Below, in pieces: positions 29,018 to 42,047 of a stretch of 64,000 bases of DNA. The translations under genes were made by a program, and so were the position numbers. The stretch covers positions 30,566,646-30,630,645 of the forward strand of contig NC_133770.1 of NCBI RefSeq assembly GCF_003597395.2. The letters are read 5' to 3'. Each line of letters starts with the position of its first letter. Position 1 is the first letter of the stretch. Origin of the DNA: Chelonoidis abingdonii (taxonomy: Eukaryota; Chordata; Testudines; Testudinidae). Under the pieces are notes generated by a model. It worked only from the letters and a program-made list of their open reading frames with translations. It made no database searches and was not told the origin of the DNA.

Positions 29018-29652
29018 TAGGGCTGTCGATTAGTGGCAATCAAGTCACACGTTTAACTCAAAAAAAAAAAAAATCATGATTAAAAAATCAATTGTGATTA
29101 ATCGTGGCTTAAACAGTAGAATACCAATGGAAATTTATTAAATATTTTGTATGTTTTTCTATCTTATTAAATATGCTGATTTCAATTAGAACATAGAATA
29201 CAAAGTGTACAGTGCTCACTGCATATTATTATTTTTATTACAAATATTTGAACTTTAAAAATAAAAGAAATTGCATTTTTCAGTTCACCTCATACAAGTC
29301 CTATAGTGGGATCTCTTTATCGTGAAAGTGCAATTTACAGATGTAGATTTTTTTTGTTATACAACTGAACTCAGAACCAAAACACTGTAAAACATTAGAG
29401 CCTACAAGTCCACTCAGACCTCCTCCTTGTTCAGCCAATCACTAAGACAAACAAGTTTGTTTACATTTACAGGAAATAATGCTGCCCACTTCTTATTTAC
29501 AGTGTCACCTGAAAGTGAAACAGGTATTCACATGGCACTTTTGTAGCCAGCATTTCAAGATATTTACGTGCCAGATATGCTAAACATTCTTATGCCTCTT
29601 CATGCTTCGGCCACCATTCCAGAGGACATGCTTCTAGGCTGATGATGCTTAT
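29018..29652 (-). repeat. Long inverted terminal arm, left
   Basis: Reading in reverse, this segment follows 34940-35537: agcctacaagtccactcaga, aacaagtttgtttacattta, tgtcacctgaaagtgaaaca and the block around cggccaccattccagaggac are complements of the right arm. The two arms differ by many substitutions, so they have been drifting apart for a long time. Confidence 0.88.
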
Positions 29653-29659
29653 TAAAAAA

Positions 29660-29929
29660 AAATGCAATAATTACTTTGTGACTAAACTTGTTGTGAGAGA
29701 ATTGTATATCTCCTGCTCTGTTTTACTCGCATTCTGCCATATATTTCATGTTTTAGCAGTCTTGGATGATGACATGTTTTCCATTTTAAGAACGCTTTCG
29801 TTGCAGATTTGACAAAACACATTGAAGGTACCAAGGTGAGATTTCTAAACGTAGCTAAAGTACTCAAACCAAGATTTAAGAATCTGAAGTGCCTTCCAAA
29901 GTCTGAGAGGGAAGAGGTGTGGAGCATAC
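29660..29929 (+). pseudogene. hAT transposase internal remnant
   Basis: Sense transposase sequence between the left arm and the LTR: blocks such as ctcctgctctgttttactcg, cattttaagaacgctttcgt, gacaaaacacattgaaggta and cgaagaatctgaag-like text ending gaagaggtgtggagcatac. It continues directly after the LTR element at 34782. Frame is not intact throughout. Confidence 0.7.
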
Positions 29930-30130
29930 TGTGGTGTTTAGATGTTGCTTGAAATTATTAGAACTGGGAGCACTGGCTGCTGGGAGTCTGAAAGAACAGG
30001 AAGGAGCGGGGAGGAGTTGAGGCAGAGTGAGAGTTACAGAGGGTGCAGCAGCAGCTTGGTAAAGAGGTTTCCACTTAAAAAAATAAAGTCTTGTTGAAGT
30101 TTTTTAGTTTTTTGCCTGGTTGATACAACA
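29930..30130 (+). repeat. 5' LTR (201 bp)
   Basis: Starts TGTGGTGTTTAGATGTTGCT and ends GCCTGGTTGATACAACA. It contains aataaagtcttgttg, a polyadenylation-signal-like motif near the end. The internal region starts ttttggcgacgagga; I could not assign the tRNA primer. Confidence 0.92.
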
Positions 30131-30144
30131 TTTTGGCGACGAGG

Positions 30145-31119
30145 ATGGATCTTCTGCCTCTGAACCCACCTGCACCCTTTCTGCAGAGCCCAGGTGAGCC
30201 TCCAATTGCTTTTACTGCTGGGATCCATATGTTTGAGATTAATCTGCTTGCAATCAGTGCTACAGAGATTTCTGAAGTAAGAAAGCTTGCTCTGCTAATC
30301 CACTGCCTTGGAGCAGAAGGGCAGCATGTATTTTACACTTTTCCCCTTGCAGATGATAAATATGAGACTGCATTAAAGAACTTTTTTGTGCCAAAAGTGA
30401 ATGTAGTAACTAATCGCTACAGATTTTGCCAGTGTGAGCAGAAACCAGGGGAGACTATAATACAGTATATTGCTTCCCTGAGGAGTCTGATTTTAACTTG
30501 TGACTTTGGGAATATGGCAGATGAGATGATTAGAGACTAGCTCATTGAGAAAACAACCATGCTTCGTGTAAGCGAACGCTTACTTCTAGAACCACAACTT
30601 ACACTGGGAAAAGCAATAACCATTGCTACTCAGATTGAGTCAACTGCAGCTGAAGCCAAAATGATGAGCAGAGATTCAGGAGGCACAGTCCAGGCTGTGA
30701 CTCCTTGGCAGAAAAGTTCACTATCGCTGCAGACAAACAATTGCAGGAGGAAAACTAATGAAAAGCCACTGAATCAGCAAATTCAAAATACAGTAAAAGC
30801 ATGCTTTCACTGTGGATCCCCACAACATCTTGCAAGCTACACAGGATGTCCAGCAAAAGTAGCTCAGTGCAATCATTGCAGAAAGATTGGGCATTTTGCT
30901 AAAGTATGTCGCAGTAGCCAGTTCAATCAACAGGTGCATGCAGTTACAATACCAGATGTTACTGTGCTGAGCGTGGTCAAAACCACTACTGCACATATTC
31001 CAGAACAGATAAAGTGCACTGTAAATGTTTCCACCATACCCTCAGGCAAATCACATTCTATTCAACTAATGTTAGACACTGGCTTAGCAGTATACATACT
31101 ACCTGATTCCAGCTGTTAG
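30145..31119 (+). pseudogene. gag-like region, interrupted
   Basis: Begins ATGGATCTTCTG. A capsid-like segment (30145-30540) is broken by an in-frame TAG at 30538-30540; the second part runs 30541-31119. Two zinc knuckles lie at about 30802-30909: the first has an enlarged last spacing (CFHC…H…GC) and the second is a canonical CX2CX4HX4C (CNHCRKIGHFAKVC). They would bind element RNA. A protease active-site-like LDTG motif (31073-31084) sits at the end of this frame. Confidence 0.85.
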
Positions 31120-32996
31120 CATTACTTTAAAGATGTGCCTCTTACTGAACCCAAACTTCAGTTGGTGAGCTATTTGAAAAACCATATTCCAGTACATGGC
31201 TGCCTGCCAGCAATACTTACTTTTGGTGATTGCTGTGTAACTGCAGAGTTCTACATTGTCCACAAAGGCACTACCATCCTTGGCAGAGACTTATTGGCTG
31301 CTTTAAATCTCAGAATAGTTAATGGATGAGTTGATCTTCCTCAGCAAAGCACTCTTGCAGTACACACACCAGTTTCAGCTGGGCCCCAACACCCAATTGA
31401 AGAGAAACTCGGCTGTGCTTATGGGTTTCTGCATAAAGTTAAAATGCGGAATACTGTGATACCTGTATGACAGAAATTACGGTGCTGTTTCAGAGGAACT
31501 TAGAAAACTTGTTCACGTGGACATTATTGAAGAGATTAACTCCTTTGAGTGGGTTTCACCTATAATAGTGATGCAGAAGAAGGGTGGAGGCATTCACCTT
31601 TGTGTGGACTTAAGGGAGCCAAATAAAGCTATTGTGATTGACAACCATCCTCTTCGTCACATAGAAGAAGTATTTGCAGAAAACAAAGATGTTTTCTACT
31701 CTTGATCTGCAGAGTGCATACCACCAGGTTATGTTGCATGAAGATACAGAGACATCACAGCATTTATTACACATGAGGGACTATTTAGTTTTAAACGTGT
31801 TCCATACTGTCTTGCATCAGTCCCAAATGCCTTCCAAAAAATGATGTCATTTGATTCTGAAGAATCAACATGGAGTTCAGTGCTATTTGGATGCTATTAT
31901 TGTGTTTGGAAATACTACCGAGGAGCATAACAACAGCCTGCAGTTTGTACTATACTGCATCAGCAAAGCAGACCTCAAGCTCAATAGGTCCAAATGCAAA
32001 TTTAGACAAACTGAACTCTCCTTTCTGGGGCATACAATTTCACAGGCTGGACTAAAACCAGATCCAGATCATATCCCAGCAATTTGAAATGCTCCTCGTC
32101 CAACAGATTTGCAAACCTTAAGACGTTCCTTCTTGGGTCTTACCTCCTCATATGCAAAATTCATTCCCAATTATGCTTCTGTCATTGAACCATTACGAGA
32201 ATTACTACGGAGAAGTTCAACCTTAATGTGGACAATGGATTCACAAGCTAGTTTCAAAATGGTGAAAGACTTGATTGTACATAGTCCAATACTTGCACTA
32301 TTCAGTCCCGCATTGTCCACAGTTGTAACTACTGATACTTTTGATTATAGACGTGGGGCTGTCCTCACATAACTTCATGAGGACAACACAGAGAGGACTG
32401 TTGCATTTGCTTCAAGGACACTAAGTAATGCTGAGAGAAAATATTCTACAGTCAAAAAAGAAGCACTTGCCTGTGTCTGGACTACTGAAAAAATGGAGAA
32501 CTTACCTGTGGGGCCGCATGTTCAAGTTGTGCACTGACCAAAGCCCTTTGATGACGTTGCTCACCACGAAAGGACTGGAAAGAGCAGGATATCTTATTGC
32601 TAGATGTTCTGCAAGATTACTCTCTCTCAATTATGAACCGAATATAAGCCTGGAAACAACAATGTGATAGCTGATTGCCTTTCTCGCCTGCCTTTGCCTT
32701 CGCTAGATGGTCCACCGGAGGATGAGAATGTAGTAGTTGTGCTTATTACAAACACTTTTACTGCAGTTATAAGAGAACAATTTCAAGCTGCTTGTTCAGC
32801 ATGTCCTATTCAACAAAAACGATGGGAATTTCTGACAAAGAGCTGGCTCAGTAACTCTAAAAACCTTGACCCAGTTTTGCTGCCTTATTTTAGAGTTTGG
32901 GATGAACTTTCTTTGCTCGATGGCTGTGTGCTACGAGGTTCACACCAGCTACTTGTGCAAGAAGAATTAGTCAAAACTCATATACCTGGCACATGA
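31120..32996 (+). pseudogene. pol-like region: protease end, RT, RNase H
   Basis: A chain of frames with stops and frameshifts. RT motifs visible: VSPIIVMQKKGGGIHLCVDL (around 31550-31610) and, after a frameshift near 31700, LDLQSAYHQV. The RT catalytic box at 31884-31895 reads YLDA where the family has YXDD, so the second aspartate is lost. RNase H-like sequence follows (32270-32670) and ends VIADCLSRLP. A small basic/zinc-binding region of integrase starts near 32950. Confidence 0.85.
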
Positions 32997-33069
32997 TGCT
33001 CATCAAGGAATTTGTCAGAACCAGACGATGACTACGGGATCTGTATTGGTGGCCAGGGATGAACTCTCA

Positions 33070-33439
33070 GGGTATGGCTACACTTGCAGCTGTACAGCGC
33101 TGGGAGTTACAGCTGTCTTCGTACAGCTGTGTAGGGAAAGCGCTGCAGTGTGGCCACATTTGCAGCATTTTCAGCGCTGTTGGGAGTGGCTGAACAGGCA
33201 TTCTGGATACCTCCGAATACATCTGGAGGCCAATTACAGCACTTTTGGTGGCCACAGTGGCGGAGCAGCGCTGCATGACCAGCGCTGCAATTGTTATACC
33301 CCAGGCATAGCAGGAGTACAGCCAGCGCTGCAGCCAGGGAGATGCAGCGCTGTATGTGTCTTGCAAGTATGGACCGTGAGTAAGTTTCAGCGCTGTAAAC
33401 CCACCACCAGTGCTGCAACTCTCCAGTGTAGCCAAGCCC
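33070..33439. mobile_element. PIF/Harbinger-type MITE inside integrase region
   Basis: Ends gggtatggctacact and agtgtagccaagccc are inverted repeats, 13 of 15. TCA is duplicated (33067-33069 and 33440-33442), a 3-bp duplication as in PIF/Harbinger. The interior is rich in agcgctg palindromes (caGCGCTGc motifs occur about ten times). 370 bp, non-coding. The interrupted coding region of the host retrotransposon fits together across it, which confirms the boundaries. Confidence 0.9.
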
Positions 33440-33442
33440 TCA

Positions 33443-34050
33443 AACTGAAGCACTCATAAAATCCTGTGTCACTTGCCAAATGCATGATAAGACAACAGTG
33501 ACATGTACCCCTCCATTATAGCCTATTCCTCTTCCTGAATCTGCATGGGAAAAAGTGGTGATTGACATTGTAGGACCCTTTGATACTGCTCCAATTGATT
33601 GTTGTTATGCCATCACTTTAATAGACTGTTTCAGTAAATGACCTGAGATAGCGTTTACATTGCAAATCTCTTCTGCTACAGTAATTAAGTTCCTCTTTTC
33701 AGTTTTTAGCAGGGAAGATAACGCCAAAGAACTGGTTTCATATAATAGTAGTCAATTTACTTCCCTGGAGTTTGAAGCTTTTCTAGCAGAGAGGAACATT
33801 TTACACAGAAGGTCATCCCTGTATTACCCTCAAGCCAGTGGGGAAATCGAACGGTTTAACAGAAGTTTGAAACAGAGTTTGCAAACAGCTAAACTGGAAG
33901 GGCGATTGTGGATACCCTTCACTACTGATTTCTTGCAAGCATACTGGGCTACACGACATGCCACAACGCAAAGATCACCTGCAGAGTTACTGCATGGGAA
34001 ACAGATTATTACTAAACTGAACATTGCTGGATTGTTAAAGGCTTGACCTG
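33443..34050 (+). pseudogene. Integrase-like region, broken
   Basis: After the MITE the frame resumes with a CxxC zinc-finger half (SCVTCQ), then VIDIVGPFD (first catalytic Asp). A stop follows FSK near 33640. The block LVSYNSSQFTS has tyrosine (33741-33743) in place of the family's second catalytic aspartate. The glutamate motif SGEIERFNRSLKQ is present (about 33838-33876). Both point loss and insertion therefore inactivate it. Confidence 0.85.
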
Positions 34051-34566
34051 AGGCCCCAACTGAGGATGATGTGAGAAAAACAGTTGAACAGAACTAAGCG
34101 AAATATAAGGCTTTCACAGACAAGCAGCGGGGTGCTAAGGGACCAAAGTTTGAGTGTGGTTCCTTCGTTAGAATATGAAAACCTGGAATTTTACACAAAG
34201 GGGACCATAAATTCACAGTTCCTCTTAAAATCATAGAGAAGAAGGGACCTTACACCTATCAACTTTTTGATGGGTAGCTATGGAATGCTTCTTATCTTGC
34301 ACCTGCCTATGCACCAAGAGGAGATCATGCCAACGCCAAGTCTTCATTGGATGACTTCACCGTAGTATCAACACAACAAGACATTGAAAGGGCCTGTCAG
34401 CCCCAGACAACCACCTGTCTGGACTAGTGACCATGTTATGTACTATCTACAATGTTTTCAGTGTAATATTTCTGCCATTAGTATAGTGTCTTGTTTCCTA
34501 TTTGTTCCTGTGGTTAGAACAACAATGTTTATTTTAATTGGGAGGGTTTCTTAAGAGAGGAGGGAA

Positions 34567-34776
34567 TGTGGTGTTTAGATGTTACTTGAAATTATTAGAA
34601 CTGGGAGCACGGGCTGTTGGGAGTCTGAAAGGACAGGAAACAGGAAGGAGGGGGGAGGAGTTGAGAAGGCAGAGTGAGAGTTACAGAGCATGCAGCAGCA
34701 GCTTGGTAAAGAGGTTTCCACTTTAAAAATAAAGTCCTGATGAAGTTTGTTAGTTCCTTGCCTGGTTGATACAACA
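34567..34776 (+). repeat. 3' LTR (210 bp) with upstream purine tract
   Basis: The same ends as the 5' LTR, with a 7-bp and a 3-bp insertion relative to it. The 14-base polypurine tract aagagaggagggaa (34553-34566) abuts its start, as expected for plus-strand priming. Confidence 0.92.
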
Positions 34777-34781
34777 CATAC

Positions 34782-35155
34782 GTTCAAAAGTCTTAAACAG
34801 GAAACACTCTGATGCAGAAACTACAGAACCCAAACCCCCAAAAAAGAAAATCAACCTTCTGCAGGTAGCATCTGACTCAGATGATGAAAATAAACATGCT
34901 TCAGTCCACATTGCTTTGGATCATTATCAAGCAGAACCCGTCATCAGCATGGATGCATGTCCTCTGAAATGGTGGTTGAAGCATGAAGGGACATATGAAT
35001 CTTTAGCGCATCTGGTACGTAAATATCTTGCGACGCCGGCTACAGCAGTGCCATGTGAATGCCTGTTCTCACTTTCAGGTGACATTGTAAACAAGAAGCA
35101 GGCAGCATTATCATCTGCAAATGTAAACAAGCTTGTTTGGTTGAACAAGAAGTAG
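34782..35155 (+). pseudogene. hAT transposase C-terminal remnant
   Basis: An open stretch with a lysine/proline-rich segment (EPKPPKKKINLL), an acidic segment (SDSDDENKH) and then the hAT C-terminal dimerisation region: CPLKWWLKHEGTYESL, KYLATPATAVPCECLFSLSG, and DIVNKKQAALSSANVNKL. The family usually has ER-FS at the ECLFS position; here the arginine is cysteine. The matching upstream piece at 29660-29929 lies across the retrotransposon. Only the end of the protein is encoded, so it cannot be an active transposase. Confidence 0.85.
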
Positions 35156-35537
35156 GACTGAGTGGACTTGTACGCTTTAATTAAATCACACAGTGCATTG
35201 GGTTTTTTTAAGCAGTTTTTTGAACATATTTCTGCATTTGTAAGTTCAACTTTCATGATAAAGAGGTTGCATTACAGTACTTGTATTGGGTGAATTGAAA
35301 AATACTATTTCTTTTGTTTTTTACAGTGCAAATATTTGTAATAAACAAAATACAGAGTGAAGACTATGCACTTTTTATTCTGTTATAATTGAAATCAATA
35401 TATTTGAAAATGTAGAAAATATCAAAAAATATTTAAATAAATGGTATTCTATTATTTAACAGTGTGATTAATCTAGATTAATGTTTTTAATTGCATGATT
35501 AATCAAGAATATTTTTTTTAATTGCTTGACAGCCCTA
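34940..35537 (+). repeat. Long inverted terminal arm, right
   Basis: Sense 3' end of the hAT element: transposase C-terminal codons to the stop near 35153, then an AT-rich non-coding tail with tgtgattaatctagattaat and the gacagcccta terminus. It is the partner of the left arm. Confidence 0.88.
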
Positions 35538-35545
35538 ATTCAGTA

Positions 35546-37597
<2,052 letters not shown>

Positions 37598-39409
37598 TAA
37601 TCAGATCTTGTTTTTGTCCTTTCTGTGGTTCACTGAAGGGTGATTAATGTATTATTTATGTACAAAGCATGGAACATGAAAGTGGCAATGACCAATTTAA
37701 AGCATGCCTTTTAAAAATAATTGTTCATCACAAACCTTCTAGCTAGCTTAGTGTGAGAGGGGAAGTCAATCAGTTGATTGAGAAAGTAAGTTTCAGATCC
37801 CATAACAAGTGGCAGAAGAAATAATGGGAAGTTTTAAAATGTTTGTCAGTGTCTGAGGTAAGAAGCTGCACTTCATTTTAGTCTGTTTGGTCTGAGTGGT
37901 GAAGTTTCATGCAAATAAAATGTTCGTGAATATTACTGTAAAGAATGTATAGTTATGTTTCAGCACTGATTCACCTTCACCTTAATCATACTCAAAAAGA
38001 AAATAACGTCAGCTGAAGCCAGTATGTGTAATAACATATTTCCTTATTTCAGTTGAATTTGTGCTCTGCGGGGCACCAGTTTTAAAACCTTGTAAGTGAT
38101 TTTATGCATCCTTTGTTTGGATTCTGTGCCATACTGTCTGCATAGCCCCCACTGGATAATGAGGTTATTAGCACTTGCTCTGCAGCAGTTCAGCTTTCTA
38201 CTAACAGATTTAGTTCGTAAAGACTTGTCTTGCCACAGAAGTGGTTGGACTTACTGAGTAGCTCAATCATGGGATTAACTTGTAAGGATTTTCAAAATTA
38301 AAACGCAAGAAGATGTTTGATTAAAATGGCACCTGACATAAAATACTTCTATTGCTAGCTTGAATTGCAAGTCCTGAACTCCAACATAGCCATTAAATCC
38401 ACTGCCTTTTAGTATGTTTGACATATATGTACAGCATTAGAATTGGAGATCCTGTTATAGAATTGACATGAAGGAAGAGTGAATGTAGTTTTCAGTTCCC
38501 TAGGATAGCTATTCAGCTTCAGAAAGTGAAAATCTCCATTTTTGGCCTTTTGCTAGTTATTGCTTTGTAAATATTTCTCCTTGTACTTTTTGAAGTAGAA
38601 AAATCACCCTTTCTTAGACCTCTGTGAAACTCCACAGTTTTGGTTTGTGTGATTTTTGTAGCAGTTCAGTCATATTGTAATCTGAATGCACGTAGCAAAG
38701 CCAAAACTAAAACTGTCAAGTTCTCTTAAGCTCTGTTGCACTGCATTTGTACAATCCAAAAGAAAGATAATGTGGCCAAGTATCACAAATCCATGAAACC
38801 TTTGTCTCAAAAAATTCATGGCCGTCTAAAGAAAGTGACACATTTTATTTTGAGATCTGATTAAAAGTTTCAAGGAGTGAAAATCTGGCTGAAATTGTTA
38901 GCACTGTAGTTTCAAAAGTGACACTAGTCTAATTTTGCCCTTTCAGTTTTCCAGATAAAATATATGTACAGCACTTAGCTACTGCTTTTTTCTTTCAGTG
39001 TGCAGGGGAATTACATGTCAAATTTATATATGCATTAATGAGTTACCACGTAACCATCCTGTGCAGCAACAGGTGAATAGGCCTTGAGAGAGGATATCTG
39101 GTATGCATGTCAAGGGATGCACTATAATTTGACATCAAAGGAATACAGGATTTGCCCTGCTATATAAAACTAGTCATCCATCAAGTACAGTTTCTTTGTT
39201 TCACAGTGACCAGTAACTGAAGTCTCAGCAGTCAAAAACAAACAAACAGCTTACCCCTTCCAAAAACCCTTAAAACCTGCTGTGCCCCTGGCCAGTTCTG
39301 CAGTGTGTGCTGTGCATGTAGGGGATAAAAGTTCACCCAGACTCTTGCAAATGGTCATTTTAGGAATGATTAGTACTATGAAATTAGATTGGCTTAACTA
39401 CAACTCTGA

Positions 39410-39626
39410 AGGCTGTGAAAAATGTTATGCCCCGTGCAACGTAACTAAGCCAACCTAAGTCCCAGCTGCGATGGGATTTTTCCATCGACCAAGCTATTTC
39501 CTCTAGGAGAGATGGAGTTACTGCGATGACAGAAGAACCCCTTCTGTCACTGTAGTGTCTATACTAAAAATGCTACAGTGGCACAGCTGCAGTGCTACTA
39601 TAGCATTTCCAGTGTAAACATACCCT
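39410..39626. mobile_element. Harbinger-like MITE fragment
   Basis: Contains ggctgtgaaaaatgttatgc, cccgtgcaacgtaactaagc, ccttctgtcactgtagtgtc and ends ccagtgtaaacataccctta. The same order of blocks appears at 63760-64000, so both are copies of one family. The left terminus is lost. Confidence 0.6.
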
Positions 39627-39894
39627 TATATCCTGAAGCAGAAGTACTGATTCTGTCTATCTCAGCCCTCATACTTAAAGGGACTGCATTGTTACACAGC
39701 TGGACACCATAGAGAAGGTCAAACCATGTTTGAATAATGTATATAAATGTGATCTAGCCCACTGTGGTTAGAAATTGGTTTTGCCGGAACTGAGACAGAC
39801 TCTGCTGTTGTAAATCAGCATAGCTCCATTAGCCTATCACATTTAAAACCAGTTTGAAAGCCGGTGTGGATTGACTATAATCTTAACAGTTTGG

Positions 39895-40000
39895 AATGCC
39901 TCAGTCAAGTCCCCTCTGATAAGTTTTTCTTCTTTGATCAAATAAAATCCTAGTCATTGCAATCTTCTGCTTCATGTTGTATGAGTCATTGTGTACTAAA
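39895..40000 (-). mobile_element. Probable CR1 LINE scrap, antisense
   Basis: The + strand reads gcctcagtcaagtcccctct then gataagtttttcttctttga, like the reversed CR1 coding end (cctcagtcatgtcccccctc type). Strongly diverged. Confidence 0.4.
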
Positions 40001-40716
40001 TAGCACAACATGAATGTGTTCGCATTACCTGTTACAGAAGTGGTCAGTAACCACAAACCTGCTTGTTTTGGCATAGGGAAAAGGACCGCAGTGTTAGTAA
40101 TATAAACCGCATAACAAGAACACACATAATCCATTAGACCTAGCAATTCTATAAGCATTTATAATTTGAGATTTCCTAGAATTTTTTACTTGATAACTGA
40201 GGTATATGATCCGTGCTATTACCATACTTCTTCCTCTGTGAAAACTTGGATTCACCTGCATGAGTTGCCTCTCATCTGGGCCTAACAGTGAGGATTTATG
40301 CTTGTCGTCTTTGCTGGGTTTCTAGCTTTTGGTCTTTTTTTGGTCTAGATTCAAAAGTGTTTCTAGCCAACACATTTGCAATTCCTCCAAAGTGAAATTT
40401 AAAATAAAATCATGTGGTCATGTACTAACTTGCTTGTGCCCAGGCTTAAAAGTTGAAGAACTTTTTTCTGAAGTACTGTAGCTATTTATTGTCCTTTATG
40501 CAACTGATTTCTGTCACACAAAAATATAGAGCTGATTTCACTGTAAATTATTCATATTGAAGAAATGTTTTGGTATAAAGTCATCTTGCATCTCTTAGCT
40601 TTAGTTGCAGCCTGAATGCGGGCTGATTTCTTATGACCGTAGCAAGGTTTGATGCTAAAGGTGACTAATGAGAAGTTATTTATCAAGGTTTTGGTTAAAA
40701 TAACAATGACTTAGAT

Positions 40717-40845
40717 TGTATGCAGTGTAGTTGTAACTGTGTTGGTCCCAGGTTGTTAGAGAGGCAAGGTGGGTGAAGCTTTCACCAGCAGAAGCTAGTC
40801 CAATAAATATTACCTCACCAACCTTGCCTCTCTAAAGACTTGGGG
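40717..40845. repeat. Foldback repeat, gtggtccca…ttagagaggcaag type
   Basis: ttagagaggcaaggtgggtg on the left faces ctcaccaaccttgcctctct on the right, near-perfect inverted arms separated by a short loop. It shares the gttggtcccaggttgttaga start with the longer copy at 50760-50985 and is probably a deletion form of the same family. Confidence 0.7.
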
Positions 40846-40867
40846 ATGAAATGCAATGTCAGTCTAA

Positions 40868-41942
40868 GAGCATGGCTACACTTGCAGATGTAGGGGGCCA
40901 GGAGTTAAATCAACCCTTGGAGACCGCAGCAGGGAAAACACTGCCATGTGTTTACACTGTCAGCCGCAAGCACAATGGCTTTGCCACAGAGAGCAGTGCA
41001 TTGTGGTAGCTATCCCAATGTGCAATTGGCTGCAACATGCTTTTCAAATGGGGATGTATGTGTGACAGGGAGTGTGTTGTGTGTATGTGTGTGACAAGGA
41101 GTGTGTTGGGGAGAGGCAGTGTGTTTTGGGGGGCAGAGAGTATGTCAGCATGCTGTCTTGTAAGTTCAGACAGCAGCAGACCCCCTGTCTCCAGGGGTGA
41201 AAGTAACTTAAAGGACTTACCAGTTATGATAGCGTTGGCTGGGAGCCTCGGACCCTTTTAAATCACCGCCGGAGCTACCACAGCAGAGCCCCGGGCCCTT
41301 TAAATCACCGACAGAGCTCCGAGTGCTCCCAGCTGCCACTGCTACCCTATGGCTTGGGGCTCTGGCAGAAATTTAAAGGGCATGGGGCTCCACTGTGGTC
41401 GCGGCACCTGGCCCTTTAAATCACTGCCGGAGCCCTGCCACTGCTACCCCGGGGGCTCTGGCAGCGGGGCTCAGGCAGCGATTTAAATTGCTAGCCTGAG
41501 GAAGCTGGTCCGGTCTGGCTTACTTTCTCCTCTGTCCCGCCCACCTCCCCCCCTCATAGCAGCAGCATTCCACAGTAATGGTTTGCTTTGTCCCGGAGCA
41601 GATAAGCATGTGGGATGTCAGAAACAGAACTTTGAAAGGGATATCTGCATGCCTGCAGCCGAGTTCAAAACAATGACAAGAGTGACCACTTGACTTCAAG
41701 GGATTATGGGATGTTTCCGGTTGCCAGTCACAGCACAGTAATGCAACGCATCATCCACACTGAGACCCAGGCATTTCAGCCAGGGCGTGGCAAGTTTTAT
41801 GCTTCTCTTGGAGGTGGATTGCCAGGAGCACTCCAGCTGCAGGGTCCAGGCGCTCTACGGGCTTTGCCAGTGTGAACACCTCAGGAGTTAGGGCGCCCAG
41901 GGCTGATTTAATATGCTTTAACTTGCAAGTGTAGCCAAGGCC
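40868..41942. mobile_element. PIF/Harbinger-type element with GC-rich insert
   Basis: Ends gagcatggctacacttgca and tgcaagtgtagccaaggcc are inverted repeats with few mismatches. TAA flanks both sides (40865-40867 and 41943-41945), the typical PIF/Harbinger 3-bp target. The 1075-bp span contains a separate GC-rich element at about 41191-41530. No transposase is visible. Confidence 0.85.
41191..41530. mobile_element. GC-rich element nested in Harbinger copy
   Basis: Starts aggggtgaaagtaacttaaa and ends tctggcttactttctcc, whose complement (ggagaaagtaagcca) resembles the start. The interior repeats ggccctttaaatcac, gagcctcgg and ctctggcag units three to four times. Target duplication unclear (ctgtc occurs on both sides, not at matching positions). 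Boundaries are approximate. Confidence 0.6.
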
Positions 41943-42047
41943 TAAGTGTCCCAATGTACTTCATAAACTACTATACATACGCACAACAGGAATTGCTTTG
42001 CTCACTCTAAAAGCAGAGCTATCTTTGTGTTGGAATACAGTAGCAGC

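Larger units (their letters stand above)
29930..34776 (+). mobile_element. Ty3/Gypsy-type LTR retrotransposon, inactive
   Basis: Two LTRs (29930-30130 and 34567-34776) begin TGTGGTG and end ACAACA; CATAC is duplicated on both sides (29925-29929, 34777-34781). Internal order is gag with zinc knuckles, protease, reverse transcriptase, RNase H, integrase: the Ty3/Gypsy order, with no envelope-like frame. Multiple stops and frameshifts plus a DNA transposon in the integrase region disable it. The two LTRs differ by about a dozen substitutions and three indels by eye, which points to an old insertion. Confidence 0.93.
29018..35537 (+). mobile_element. hAT element, split by an LTR retrotransposon
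   Basis: Ends tagggctgtc and gacagcccta are perfect 10-bp inverted repeats; ATTCAGTA flanks both sides exactly (29010-29017, 35538-35545). Without the inserted retrotransposon the element is about 1.67 kb. Its first ~635 bp are an inverted copy of its last ~600 bp, including part of the transposase C-terminus. The middle is sense transposase sequence (29660-29929 and 34782-35155). The N-terminal half of the transposase is absent, so this is a non-autonomous derivative that moved as a unit. Confidence 0.92.

Noticed and set aside
29930..34776. Endogenous retrovirus with envelope gene
   Set aside because: No envelope-like frame between integrase and the 3' LTR; short LTRs and domain order fit a Ty3/Gypsy retrotransposon.
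34766..35155. Independent intronic gene with hAT-type domain (domesticated transposase)
   Set aside because: The frame is only the C-terminal remnant within a flanked hAT element and the rest is missing or interrupted, so no sign of domestication.
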